From Filosporella fistucella (lineage: Eukaryota; Ascomycota; Leotiomycetes; Helotiales), in assembly GCA_030077755.1 (NCBI GenBank), contig JAQJZZ010000018.1:744001-808000 (forward strand): a DNA stretch of 64,000 bases, given 5' to 3'. This document shows positions 48,641 to 59,736 of the stretch, piece by piece. The notes under the pieces are model-generated. The model worked only from the letters and a program-made list of their open reading frames with translations, did not search any database and was not told where the DNA came from. Position numbers and translations under genes: made by a program. Position 1 is the first letter of the stretch, and each line of letters begins with the position of its first letter.

Positions 48641-51600
48641 ATTGTCGAAAATTTTTTTTTTTTTGCTTTAATGATTTCCATGATTTCTTTTGTTTTTCCT
48701 TTGAATAGACTCTCGATATCCATCTCATCTCCGCCATTTCCTTTTGCGACTTGGTTGGTTTCATTTGTTACTTGCATATAGCGTTACAGGCTGGATTTGG
48801 CTGGCTGGCAGAAAGGCATTTCCTACAGAAATAAGGTCACGGGCAACAATACGGGGCTGGTCTGGTTGGCTTGGCTGGGCTTTCGGGATCATCATCTCTA
48901 TCTTTTCCTCATTATACCATCATCATCCTCCTTCGGCGCATCATCATCACATCGATTCGGCGCCTACTTAATCTCGCACGCACACATCTTTTGGCTGGCC
49001 CACCCATTGTGTTGTTTCTGCCCTGTCCTATTAGTTTCAGCTTTTGTTTTTCATTTTTGGCTTTTGAAATATTCTGGCATATTATTTACCTATTTAATAA
49101 CTCTTGTACTCCTCTCTTCCTCATTCAAATCATCATCAGATACCTTGTTCGATATACAAACCTTGTTTACTGCTATTGTTACCCCTGTTTTTGGGGTTCA
49201 TTTGGGTTCTTGCTGCTACTATGCGCGCGAGTCTTTTGCAGTTGTTGGGGGATTGAATAATTGGAGATGGTGTGGATTGGATGTATCTCTTTTGGATTTA
49301 GTTGTGTTGTTTCCTTTCTTGTATTTATGTATATGCTTATGCATGTGGGGCAAGAGGGGTTGAGGAGGGGAGGATAGAGGTGGGAAATTGAGATATATGA
49401 GAGGGGCTGCCTACTTGTATAGATGGAATCTCGGTCGGTCGATATTAAATTGATTGTTTAAATCCTCTAAGTGTGATCTTTTGATGTGATGTGATTGTGT
49501 GACCCTACCCCCATTTCATAGTTTTGTAGACTGCAGAAGCCTCAAATCATTAACTCCTCCAGTAGGTATCGCAGGTTTCCATTGCTTGTGTTTCCGGTGC
49601 GATGTGATGCTGACCCAGCATCTCCAGAGGTTCTCTCCAGGTTATTTTCTCATATAGAATTTTCCGTTGTGCACAATCTTTTTCTCTTCTACATCTTCAT
49701 GCTGCACACTTTCTGATTTACATCACATCGTCGTTTCTGCGGTGGATACTACACGCCAGTGGTCATGATTATCCACATACATCGCCGCTGGTAAGGGAAT
49801 CCCTTCTCGGGGATTAGATGTGGCTCCCGGTTTAACTTGTTAGTGGTGAGGATGAGTGCTAATCGTTGAGGTTTAGGCAGCGATACCACCTCATTCTCTG
49901 TCTCCTGACATTTCTGCCACCGCCTGTTCGGCGGCGATACTGTCAATTCCTTCTACCGACAAGTCTGCCAGCATCCCATCATCTTCCATCCGACAGCCAA
50001 CAATGACTTCGTCCTAGGACAACAATCACTGGATATCGAATCAATTTCAACAGTGAAAGAAAAGGGGCCCTATCCATCGCCCCTCCACGTTCCCTCTACA
50101 TTGCCCTGAGGCCTGCCTGGAAGTGATCCCTAGGCACGGTGATGTCGGGCAACGAGGATAATTTGTTGCAGTGGCACATGCGATAGACCTGGACATCTTC
50201 ACTCTGCTCATACGCTTTTACATGACCTGTTATCCCAATTTCGATCACTCTTGACTTGATAGTATCGAAACAAGATTGTGCAGGTACTCGAGAGGGCTAT
50301 TGCTTGGGATGAACGTGAGGGCCAGTGGCTACAGGGTCACATCCTCTTATATGGGGGATCCCGTCATCACAGTGCGGCAATCATGGATATTTTCGACCTT
50401 AAGCAATTTCGGACCCATCCTCAGCCGCAGCTCTCATTCCTCGCTAGGTTCAATAGAGTATCTCGACAAGAATACAGAAAGCAACCTTGCGATTGCTAGA
50501 CTCTGGCAGGCACCCTCCAAGAACGATCTAATTTGGAATTGGATGGCCAAAAGGCGTTGGAAGAATAAATGGCGAAGATTTTCAAGATGTACGTAGTAGG
50601 AGGACAATTACCACTGGGTAGAAAACCTTGGGTGACGTTCATCAGGTTCTAGGTCCTTTCATAATTCCCGGCCCCAGTTTCAAAACTACGAATTCTTCCT
50701 GTGAACCTGCCTGAGCTCAGAGAGGAAAGTGATACGCATGTCTATAGCCGCTGTATTACAATGTGCAGTACATGCTCTTTGGTGTTGTCAAAACCGTTTC
50801 GAGCGGGAGTGATGACCGCATTTGCCTGGACGAAAGGACTGGAAGAGAGCCTGCTATGCACTTCTAGACATCAGGATTCCGAAACCCCAGAGGCTTTGGA
50901 TTGACAATGGGGGCATTACTGAGTCGGGAGCTTAGGACTTGTGTTGTTATTCGCGAGTTGATACAGGAAACCAGCCAACGATATCGATAACGAATGTAAA
51001 CAGTCCAGAGTATGAGGAGCGTAGATGGGTCGCAAAAGTTGAAGATGAAAGAGAAGTAGAACTTCCGATCAAAATAAAATATCATGCTAAATGGGTTTTA
51101 AACGGACAAAATTGTCGCCCAGTACCCCAGAGACAAGTTCGAATACCTTGCGACTTGGGCAAAACCAACTTTGACGGTACAATTCAAAAGCTAGATGCCC
51201 AACATAGGTTCATCATTCACAAATGATTGTCTTGTCTGTAGCTTTTCCCAGCAAAATAACTGTTTGCGATCTCTTTATCTGGCTAACCCTGAGCTTTCTC
51301 CTCTCTATTCTCCCCTCGGTCCTGTCAGCGCCGCATCCAAAGCTAGCCACCCCCCACGACTTGGGACATTATCATCGTCGAACTTGACAATTGGATCTAT
51401 CGTGTACCGACGACGCCAGTATTATCCCTTGGCGGAAGATGTTGAATAGAATGTATTCTAATATATATATATATCAGTTACTATTCAAGCCAGAGAGCGT
51501 TCTATAATTAGATAATAATAGAGAAGTAATAGTATCTCCCGTAACTCTCTGGCATCAGGCAAAGAAATGAAATCATGTATAATACTATGGATCCCATTTG

Positions 51601-52266
51601 CTTAGGAAAGAGCGGGACTGATCCTGTGTCGAGAAGCTTGGAGCAAAGGCTTTCCACCATTATGATCCGAGGGTCAAGGTGTGGAGTTTGGCGTTACTTA
51701 ATATAATTTGGAAAAGGTAGATAGGTGCTATTGCTTTAATATAATAGCTTTTAATGATTAGCGTTATTTGCGTGCTAATTTTTTTGGATCCAGACTTGAA
51801 TTTCTAAGTTTATAAAGTTCAGCTATATGTATCCCGTATTGACAGGTACTCGAGTGATTTCTAATCTTGACTAGGAAGTAATATTATATTCTAACTTTTT
51901 ATAGTCCAAGTACTTGTATACCAACTTCATTATTCCTGTAGCTAGAACCGCTTTATTTACTCAATAAAAATAATCGAACTCTTATAGATGATCCCAGGAG
52001 AAATCCATGTATAAATTGCATGGTGATTTGACGTACTCATCTAGTAATTTTTCACATTGTATTTGTAAGGAGAAAGCTTTCATATATTAGAAGAGATTAT
52101 CAACTATTAACGAACGTGCCATAACTTTTCGCTCTCGCATCAAATCAACAAAATCAAAAACACAAGCATACAAACATCCTCCTCCCGCCCACCCATCCTC
52201 CTTCCATCTCGCCCCTTATCTCCCATCCCGCCCTCACAGCTTCCACTCAACTCAAACATCCAGCAT
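48641..52266. other. Intergenic region with possible eroded coding pieces
   Basis: 48641-49370 is T-rich and probably the 3' UTR of the transcription factor; its long ORFs are low-complexity artefacts. Between about 50190 and 51230 several plus-strand pieces look weakly coding (for example AVAHAIDLDIFTLLIRFYM, and 50278-50499 and 50939-51226). They are in different frames with stops and no domain that I recognise, perhaps an old relic. 51450-52260 is AT-rich with a (ta)n run at 51461-51473. Confidence 0.4.
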
Positions 52267-52759
52267 CTACTCCGTAAACAAATTAACCGGAATCAAAATC
52301 GCACTCCCAGTCAAAATATCAACGCAAGACACAAGATTAATCAACGTATCCGGAGCAGGATTACAGCAGTAATTAGTAGGTGCCCGCTGCTCGATCTCCC
52401 TCTTGCTCTTGCCAACAGTGATGGGCACAAGGATAGGTGTACCAGTCAAGACATTGACGCAGTTGAGAGCTGAGAGGAGGTCGCCTGTGCCGGTGCAGGT
52501 GTATTTGCAGGAGCCACTGCCAGTGCCGGAGCCGGGGCCGCCTGGGCCACCTGGACCACCGGGTCCGGTGGGTGTGGTCTTTGGTGGAGTTGGTTTGGTT
52601 GGATCAGGCTTGGTGGGTGGGTTTTGCTGAAAGAGAGAGGTTAGTTTTGTGTGGTGTTGGAGGTCGAGAGGGGGAGATGGAGAGACATACTTCGGCTGGG
52701 AGAGCGAGACCGTTGGCTGCGAGGGCAGTGGCAAGAGTGATGAGGATTGAGAGTTGCAT
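52267..52759 (-). CDS. Small secreted cysteine protein with two repeats and a Lys-Arg site, two exons
   Basis: Exon 1 is 52759-52691, the intron is 52690-52627 (64 bp; GTATGT donor, ACTAAC branch, TTTCAG acceptor, phase 0), and exon 2 is 52626-52267. The product has 142 residues. A signal peptide covers about residues 1-19. A Pro/Thr/Lys then Gly/Pro linker (PTKPDPTKPTPPKT, GPGGPGGPGGPGSG) leads into two matching cores. These are C-TGTGDLLSALNCVNVLTGTP-ILVPIT and C-NPAPDTLINLVSCVDILTGS-AILIPVN. SKREIEQRAP between them offers a kexin (KR) cleavage site. Six cysteines are present (CKYTC, NC, YCC, SC). The hydrophobic core and CC doublet recall hydrophobins, but the eight-Cys pattern is incomplete. 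It could be a hydrophobin-like surface protein or a kexin-processed repeat peptide precursor. It is probably extracellular. Confidence 0.72.
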
Positions 52760-54192
52760 GTTGATCGTTCTGATTTGGTGCTGGTGCTTGTGGATGATTT
52801 GAAGCTGAGAAAGATGTAATTGTTTTGAAGTAGCTAAGATTGTGCTGATGATTCTGAAGAGAAGTGGTGGTTGAAAGAGGTGTTTATATAGTTGACGTGA
52901 CACCATCTTTGACTCTCAAAACAAGAACGGAGCTAAACGGATAGACATGATCCGCCAGGTTCTCATGTTTCTATCACGCATCGTCAAGAAAATCGTTGAG
53001 GTTCATCGTGTGGCTCAAAACAGCTGGCATTTTCTTGGTTTTCTCTCCTCATGACTCCAAAACTGGCGGACACGGCACGGTTGAAGATGCACTTGCATAG
53101 CTAGCAGCCCTTTCGAGTGCAGTATTAGAATCTTAGTTGCTGATGATGGCGATGTAACGTAGGAAGCTCGCCTTCACGATAGATAATCTGATGCAAGAAG
53201 ATGTCATTGAGGGGAATCGTGAACATAGAAAAGAGGTTTTGCCTCCGGCGGACACAATTATAGGAGGATATTTTCGTCCCAACGATAGGCAAGACTTGCT
53301 TAGTCGGCTTGAGAGTGCCTGTGGGAAAGTCGAGACCTGGATAAAACTTTGAAAGCAATTTAAAGAGAGCATTGCGCATCCGGATTTTATGTCTCTGTAC
53401 GAATGTGAAAAAGATCGTCCATCAAGAATATAAATAACCAAGATTTCATAGCCAAACAGGATAATTCAAGGTGCTTATACGATGGAGAAAAGTCGATCTT
53501 TCCTTCATCCGGGATTCTCAAATTTGGGAAAATACCGATTCCAAAGTATCGAGAATCAAATATGCAGGTAACTCCCGGAGGTTGTATTTATGGTTATGAC
53601 ATTTAATTAATCCCCGCGTGCCTCCCGTCTTGGCTGACGATCTTCCCCGCGTTTTTCAAGTCGTACATCTTCATCCAGTAGTTCGCCGATGACGGCGTTG
53701 AGGGCGTAACGCAATTGAATTCCAATCGGAGCTTTGTTTCCCGTCATATTACTTTGCCCAGATATCCAGTTGAGGGGATCCATGTTTTGAAGCAGAATGC
53801 CAGGTCTTTGGTAGCGGTATTGGACAATTCGATATGCTTAGTCAAGACGGATGCATAATCCTAGCCGCTGTGTTGTTCGCAGGGAATTACATGCGTCATA
53901 ACAGGCCATGATAAAGATATGGTAATATGAATGTGCATATTTCGGGTTAAAAAGGAGTTAGAGGGAGTGTAATAGCAATGGCATCGAGAGCTGCAGCTAA
54001 CTAGCTCCTTGGGCTATAGTTTCCGAGATGGAGAAGAGCATAAGAGACCAAAGTGAATTGAAGCGTACCATTAATAGATAGCACAGCCATATCAGAAACA
54101 TTGTTATCCAGCCATATTAGGGTGTTCCATAGAGATTCATCGGGATGGAACAGTGTCCCTAAATCGTATCTCCAATAGTAACGAAAAGAACC
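52760..54192. other. Intergenic region, no supported gene
   Basis: Contains the promoter of the secreted protein gene. A minus-strand open piece at 53125-53379 (ALFKLLSKFYPGLDF...) looks weakly coding but has no domain, start context or splice partner. Confidence 0.4.
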
Positions 54193-54864
54193 TCACACCG
54201 CCAACCTCTCCTGTCTAGTCTCTCTCTCTAAGCACTCGAATTCCTTGAAGATGTCTATCATCATCACGGAGGTACTCGAATATGTTAACAGCGCCTTCCC
54301 GTCTCGAAGTGTAGTATCTGACTGTGCAAAGTTGAAGAGATTCGAGCTACGAGAGAGTTGAGCTGATTCCATCAAAGATTTACAGCAATGTAGATAAGAG
54401 TATTCAGCTGTAATCTTGACTTGATCCTACTGATATTCTAGATCCGAACGGAACACTGATTCAGTAAAGTCTATGTGGTGCATTGCCCATTATAAGTGAC
54501 GCCAGCGACAGAAAATGGATTTCAGATACTCGTGGCACTAAAACGGTTGACTAGACGAAGAAAATGGAGAATATATGAAAGCAAAATAAGGAGTAACTAC
54601 ACGACTTGTGAGATCGTCAAGCAATTCGCCTGTCGCGTGGTACATGAATGCTAATAACGTCTCGAAGTTTTCGATCCCTGGTAAGCATGAGCATGTCGTT
54701 TGCAGACAAGGGTATGGATTGTATAATATATGTGGGTATAACAAATGATCATTGTTGCTCCGAGCAACAATGCCTCTCGCGAGATCTTCTGAAATTCTAA
54801 TGATATGGGAATCCGAACCTGGAGGTTGGCTCATTTTGCAGGAGTTTCGCCTGTTCCTAACCAA
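54193..54864 (-). CDS. Hypothetical protein, probably two exons (boundaries uncertain)
   Basis: The 5' piece (54864-54610 or so) reads SDSHIIRISEDLARGIVARS..., ending FETLLAFMYHATGELLDDL. A downstream piece in another frame reads EYSYLHCCKSLMESAQLSRS... and ends FECLERETRQERLAV with a stop at 54193-54195. A GTGTAG donor follows the first piece, but the matching acceptor is unclear. The FMYHATGELLDDL helix followed by a second helical unit is faintly like the end of a fungal BTB domain. That is a guess. The first frame may also start at an internal Met (MSQPPGS). A perfect inverted repeat (54750-54772) lies inside the first piece. Confidence 0.35.
54750..54772. repeat. Perfect 10 bp inverted repeat with 3 nt loop
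   Basis: cattgttgct / ccg / agcaacaatg is a perfect hairpin-forming palindrome inside a possible coding region. Confidence 0.8.
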
Positions 54865-55860
54865 TATTCTCCTCTGGGAATCGGCCGAGGCTGCCAGGTT
54901 GGTATTATATTTACAACATGTGGTCGCTAAATCCCGAATCCGGCTTGACTTCCACGCACAGGGTTGTGCGTTCTACGCTGAACAGGAATAGCCTGTGGCG
55001 AACCGCTCCGATTGGGAACGGTTTTTCACACTGAGAGTCTGGTGAGCAATCGTAGGACAAGGCATGGTCGATTACAGCATCTGGATACGGCCAATAGAGG
55101 TTAACCCTGATACTCTAAATGTATGCCCCAAGAGAATCGTTCGTTGCAAGGTTTATCAACGAACAAAGCCTTCCGGGTCAATTGGATTCCAGGTGGACCT
55201 TCATTTTGGACGGTTTAAGCTTCCCAGCCTACCATCTTCGGGGAATGAGTTTAAGGACTTCAACAACCTTCAAAACTTCCCAATCTGTATTTGCATTGTC
55301 AGGCACTGCTTTTGTACTCTTTTTTGGGTGGATGGTTCGTTGACTGATTCAAGGCGGGCTTTGAAGAAGTAGCTCCAAAGATGGTAGGTGTAGGAGCCTG
55401 GACAGCAAGCTGTGGTTGCAAAATATGCGGAGAGGCGTGTTGAGGAGGTTGATATCGAGACGGTAGAGGTATCGGAGGTAAAGTTATAGGACGTGGTTCA
55501 GGCCCCGATAGTTTGAGCACCCCGAAAGCCCTGGAAGTCCGGCGCATGCCCATTATTAGGAGTTGAAACGCAACTTTTAGACAATTTCACCTGTTTTGCG
55601 GCTGATGGCGGCGGTGATGATGGTGGAGAAGAACGTGTAAGAGGAGACAAAATCGTTATTCTTGTGTTTCCACTGCTCATATATGATAGAAACTTCTCCG
55701 GTTGCAATTGGCTCCTGTAAATCGTCGCGAAAAGCAGGACAGTCGCCTGCAACGGGGAATTTATACTGTGGTATCCAGGTCGGTGCTCTTCGTGCCTCCA
55801 ATTGAGTCGATTGCAAGTTGGGGTTTGGTGTTTTCGGAGGCTCCACAATTTGGACATTAC
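54865..55860. other. Unassigned region with conflicting ORFs
   Basis: Overlapping frames on the minus strand (55577-55864 and 55498-55857) both have mildly coding-like composition, one with TWIPQYKFPVAGDCPAFRDD and the other Ser/Pro-rich. They may be the downstream part of the helix-turn-helix relic at 55861. The plus-strand ORF 55064-55372 has no recognised domain. Confidence 0.35.
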
Positions 55861-56219
55861 TCACCGTTGAACGAGGAGGATCTGTGATATCCCATACCTC
55901 CTCATCATCCGTGAGATCCAGGTAGAACTGACCGAAATGCCAAATTCGTGAAAAACCTTCTCTGCGATCTGATCGATCTTAAGCCTCTCTCCATCCTTCA
56001 ACGTTGCTACCATCAACTCCCGCAAATATTGTGCTTCTTTGTCTTTGTCCATTGCAGCAGGCCTACCACCTTTTCTTCCTATCGTCACAGCCAGCCTTCA
56101 CTTTATTGTACCTCTTCATATTCTAAACAACGGCTTGGGGACTCGTCTTGTATATCGTCGCCAGGGAATGAATGAAAGCAGACTCGAGAACGCCATTGTT
56201 GACTTCGACCGCGACTTCA
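55861..56219 (-). pseudogene. Tc1/mariner-type helix-turn-helix relic
   Basis: The segment 56088-55861 reads RKGGRPAAMDKDKEAQYL..., then IDQIAEKVFHEFGISVSSTW, then ISRMMRRYGIS. This is the GRP linker plus second helix-turn-helix typical of the DNA-binding half of Tc1/mariner or IS630-type transposases and their domesticated relatives. Upstream, in a different frame and interrupted by a TAG, comes SAFIHSLATIYKTSPQAVV followed by NMKRYNKVKAGCDDRKK. This looks like the first helix-turn-helix of the same protein. A GTGAGT donor after the second domain may start an intron. No DDE catalytic domain was seen. It is probably a broken transposase fragment. A short live DNA-binding protein is possible. 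Confidence 0.5.
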
Positions 56220-56974
56220 ATTGCTGCCGGCCACCACCTCGCGCGGCAGATTCTTCATCTTAAATTTGCGGTAGTGTGGTCCCTCTCGAGAACGGATAGC
56301 AGAACCTGGCGACGCTTGTGCTGTCGTGAGTCCACATCTTGAGCGCGTTCGCGATGAAATTGGAATGGAGTAGCCGCCATCGGCCGAACCACGCGACTCG
56401 ACATGGTGTTCTACCTTGAGTGAACAGCGCTGGCCATATAGATTCAGGACAACCGTTGGAAATATAATTTTCATACTGGAATTTATTAATCAGTTGGGAA
56501 AGAGGCAGAGGAGCATAGGAATTGCGTCCTGTGCTTCGTTAACATCTATCATTCTCCATCGAAGCACGTCACTATAACAAGCCAAGAGAGACTCCGGTTC
56601 AGAACTTGACATTTAAGAACTGGAGCGGGTCCTGAGCGACGTTGTCGAAAAATTACCGGTAAAATCTGTAGTGATGGAAAGGGGCAGTTGGAAGAATGAA
56701 GGCAATTGGTATCACAGAAGAGGGACTTTACAACTCTTACGAAAGTCGCGAGGTGGTTATTGATACTTAAAATATAGCTAATGAGTGGTCAAAAGTGAAC
56801 AAGTATAAAGCAAATTGTGGTAGTCGGAGACCGAGAGAGCGAGAGACATGTAGGTAAATCAAAGAGTGGTTTCCTGCCAACTTCTGAATCCATCTCTCTT
56901 ACGCAATTTGAAATCTCACAATTCTGATAGCTGTATCTTGAAGAAGAACTTGAACGCGATTATGCGAACTCGCT
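56220..56974. other. Intergenic region, no supported gene
   Basis: The minus-strand ORF 56217-56474 overlaps the relic and ends out of frame. The remainder holds nothing that I recognise. Confidence 0.4.
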
Positions 56975-59736
56975 TCAGACCCCGTGGCCTAGATCATGCT
57001 CAGCAGTATCAAGCTTCCAAAGACCTATCATCCCATTTGCCTTCATGGCAGGCGCCACCATAGTGTCACCGCTCATTTCCAAAAGGCCAATTCCCCAAGG
57101 ACTCTCAATGAGAACACTTGACCTATCAGTCTTTGTAAACTTAGCTGCGCTACCAAGCCAGTCATTTGCAGTATTGAGAAGCCAACCTCCTGGCATGAAA
57201 CGTGTGCCATTCGGTTTCATCATAGGAGTGGTCATTGTGGTGCCAGCAAGCTTCAAGATTCCAACACCCCAAGGACTTGTCACGAGGATTTCATCCTTCC
57301 TATCGCCATCGAAGTCTCGAGATATTGAAAAGTCATTATCCGCAGTGTTCAGCAACCAACCACCGAATCTAGTTCCGTTGGGCTTGAGCATTGGATTTGT
57401 GAAAGCGCCATTGTTAAATTTGAGGACACCAATTCCCCAAGGACTAGTGAGCAAGATCTCAGCCTTTCTGTCTCCGTCAAAGTCCCCAACCGGACCAAAG
57501 CGATTGTCTGCAGTGTTAAGGAGCCAGCCTCCAACTCGAGTCCCGTTTGGAACCATAGTGAGAACTCTGAGGGTTGAGCCATCGAGGGTCAAGATTCCAA
57601 TACCCCATGGGCTCGTCACAAGTATATCGGCTTTTCCGTCTCCACTGAAATCACCGACCTGACTGAAGTCATTATCGGCAGTGTTAAGTAGCCATGAGCC
57701 ACTGAACCGGGTTCCATTAGGAGCCATCATGAGCGGAGTAAGAGTGGCGCCATTTCTCTTTAAGATCCCAATACCCCAAGGACTAGTGACCAGAATCTCC
57801 GCGATACCGTCTCCATCAAAGTCAGCTGCTGGTCCAAATGAATTATCTTGGGTATTGAGAAGCCAACCACCAAACCGGGTACCGTTAGGTCTCATCAAGA
57901 GAGGCGTCATGACAGTATTTGCTTGCTTGAGGATACCAATGCCCCACGGGCTGACAACAAATGACTCGGCATGACCGTCCCCATCAAAGTCTGCCACTGG
58001 TCCAAAGATATTATCAGCTGTATTCAAGAGCCATTGTCCACCCAAGCGGTCGCCGTTGTTGTGAATAATTGCTGCCTGGAAGCCGTTTGCATTTTGCTTA
58101 AGGAGAGCGATGCCCTTGGGACTGGAAACGAGTACCTCGGCCTTCCCATCGCCATCGAAGTCAGCACTCCTGCACTGGAATTTCGCAGCCGCTGGAATGA
58201 GCGTACGGAGGTTCGGTCGCTTCCCGATCCTTTGAGTCAGCGGTGCGCTTGTGTCGGCTTGCTGTGGAGTACCAATTTTGCGAAGCAACCTCCGTGCTTC
58301 ATGAGATGTAAGTTGTCGACGTCCACGGGCTTTGAGAATCCCCTGAATGCTGATCAAAGCACCGGTGACAACAGGACTGGCACTGGAGGTCCCGTTGAAT
58401 GTATCGGTGTAAAACAGGTCAAGATTACTTCCGCCTTGTAGATCACCATTCCACCCAGAGCTTGTCACTTCTTCTCCCCATCCTTGCACATCGATCCGTG
58501 ATCCCCAGCATGAGAAGCTGAGTCTCGATCTATCAGCCCCGTGGTTCTTACCATGAGTATTTGGTGGAGGCGCTCCAGCTCCAACGATGACGGCGCCTGA
58601 CGATGGATTTTTAGGATTGAATGGATTCTTCCACTGCGGTGGAAATCCTGTAAGTGGAACGTCGTATATTGGGTCGTCGAGGTTCTCCCATCCATTGCCT
58701 CCGGCCTCCACAACAACGATACCCTTGGCTACAGCTTCTTGGATAGCGACGAAGGTGTCATACCACCATTCAATTGGGATGTAACCCTGTTGTCCACTTC
58801 CTCCTGCATTCGGCCCTGGCTGGTGTGATTCAAGTAGAATTATATCGCCTGCTTTGAGCTTTTCTGTGGCTTTCTTGATCGTTGTAGCTCCAAAAGTAGG
58901 ATGGAAAGAGGAAGCACTGATGACAGCGTCAGGTGTAATACCTTGAATTCCGAAAGCGTTCTTGTCCCCGCTGATTATCCCGATAACTGCTGTCCCGTGC
59001 GGTTCGGATTCCGTTCGATTCGAGCCGTAGATGATTCCGCCTTGGTTGACTCCCAGATCTTCGTGACTGAATCTCCAACCCCTCTCGCAGTCAATCACGC
59101 GCACACCAGCACCTTGACCTCCTGGAAACACTCCAGCGTACTTAGCATCGATCCCACCTGGGGCAGTATTGAGGTACAGCTGATGATCTAGGTAATTAGG
59201 CGTGGCAGGGTCCGGATCTGCAGGATCTGTACTGCGGAAGCTCCAGAATGGCTCCACGCCTACAGGCCTCAAATAAGCTGCTTCAACCTGACTATTGGCG
59301 AGAAGGCTCTTTTGCAGTTCCTCGATCTGGTCATTAGGGACCTGGACTCCATAGAAAGTCGATAGATCTGGAAGCTTTGACAATGGATGTTTCTGTGGAA
59401 CTGTTAGTAGGTGGGATGTGGAGAATTTGTTTCCCCTACGTTTTGCATATCCCCGTGTGAGCTAGGATCTTCATCATTTTGTTCAGGATCTGCGTGCACG
59501 ATTCTCAGACTTTCCTTTTGTTGTGCTTTCACTCGGTCTTCGCTTGGACCGAAGAGGGGGATTAGAGTGGCTCCATGGTTATTGAGGATGTCGCGAAGGT
59601 CAGAGACATCCGTACTTGGATCAGTAGAAATAATGCCATGAGGGCTAGTTCGCACTCCGGTCTCAGACTTCAGAATGACAACGAGCTGAGGGGGATATTT
59701 TGGTGGATCAAAGATAGTCTCCTCCTTGCCGGACAT
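56975..59736 (-). CDS. Subtilisin-family (S8) protease fused to seven FG-GAP/VCBS repeats, two exons
   Basis: Exon 1 is 59736-59440, the intron is 59439-59393 (47 bp; GTAGGG donor, CTACTAAC branch, CACAG acceptor, phase 0), and exon 2 is 59392-56975. The product has 904 residues. Residues 1-190 are an N-terminal extension without signal peptide or membrane helix. The S8 catalytic triad is visible as D200 (GVRVIDCERGW), H231 (EPHGTAVIGIISG) and S435 (NGTSSASPVVTG), with the oxyanion N332 (EAGGNG). From about residue 505 to the end come seven repeats of roughly 57 residues. The core is DFDGDGxAExLVTSPWGIGIL, then PNGTRxGGWLLNTADN. They probably form a seven-bladed beta-propeller with calcium-binding D-x-D-G-D-G loops. 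Blades 5-6 read DGDR and the last is degenerate. The propeller may bind sugar or protein. Substrate and location are unknown. Confidence 0.92.

Noticed and set aside
48744..49363. 188-codon hydrophobic plus-strand ORF
   Set aside because: T-rich 3' region of the transcription factor gene. Hydrophobicity follows from T content and two frames are open at once.
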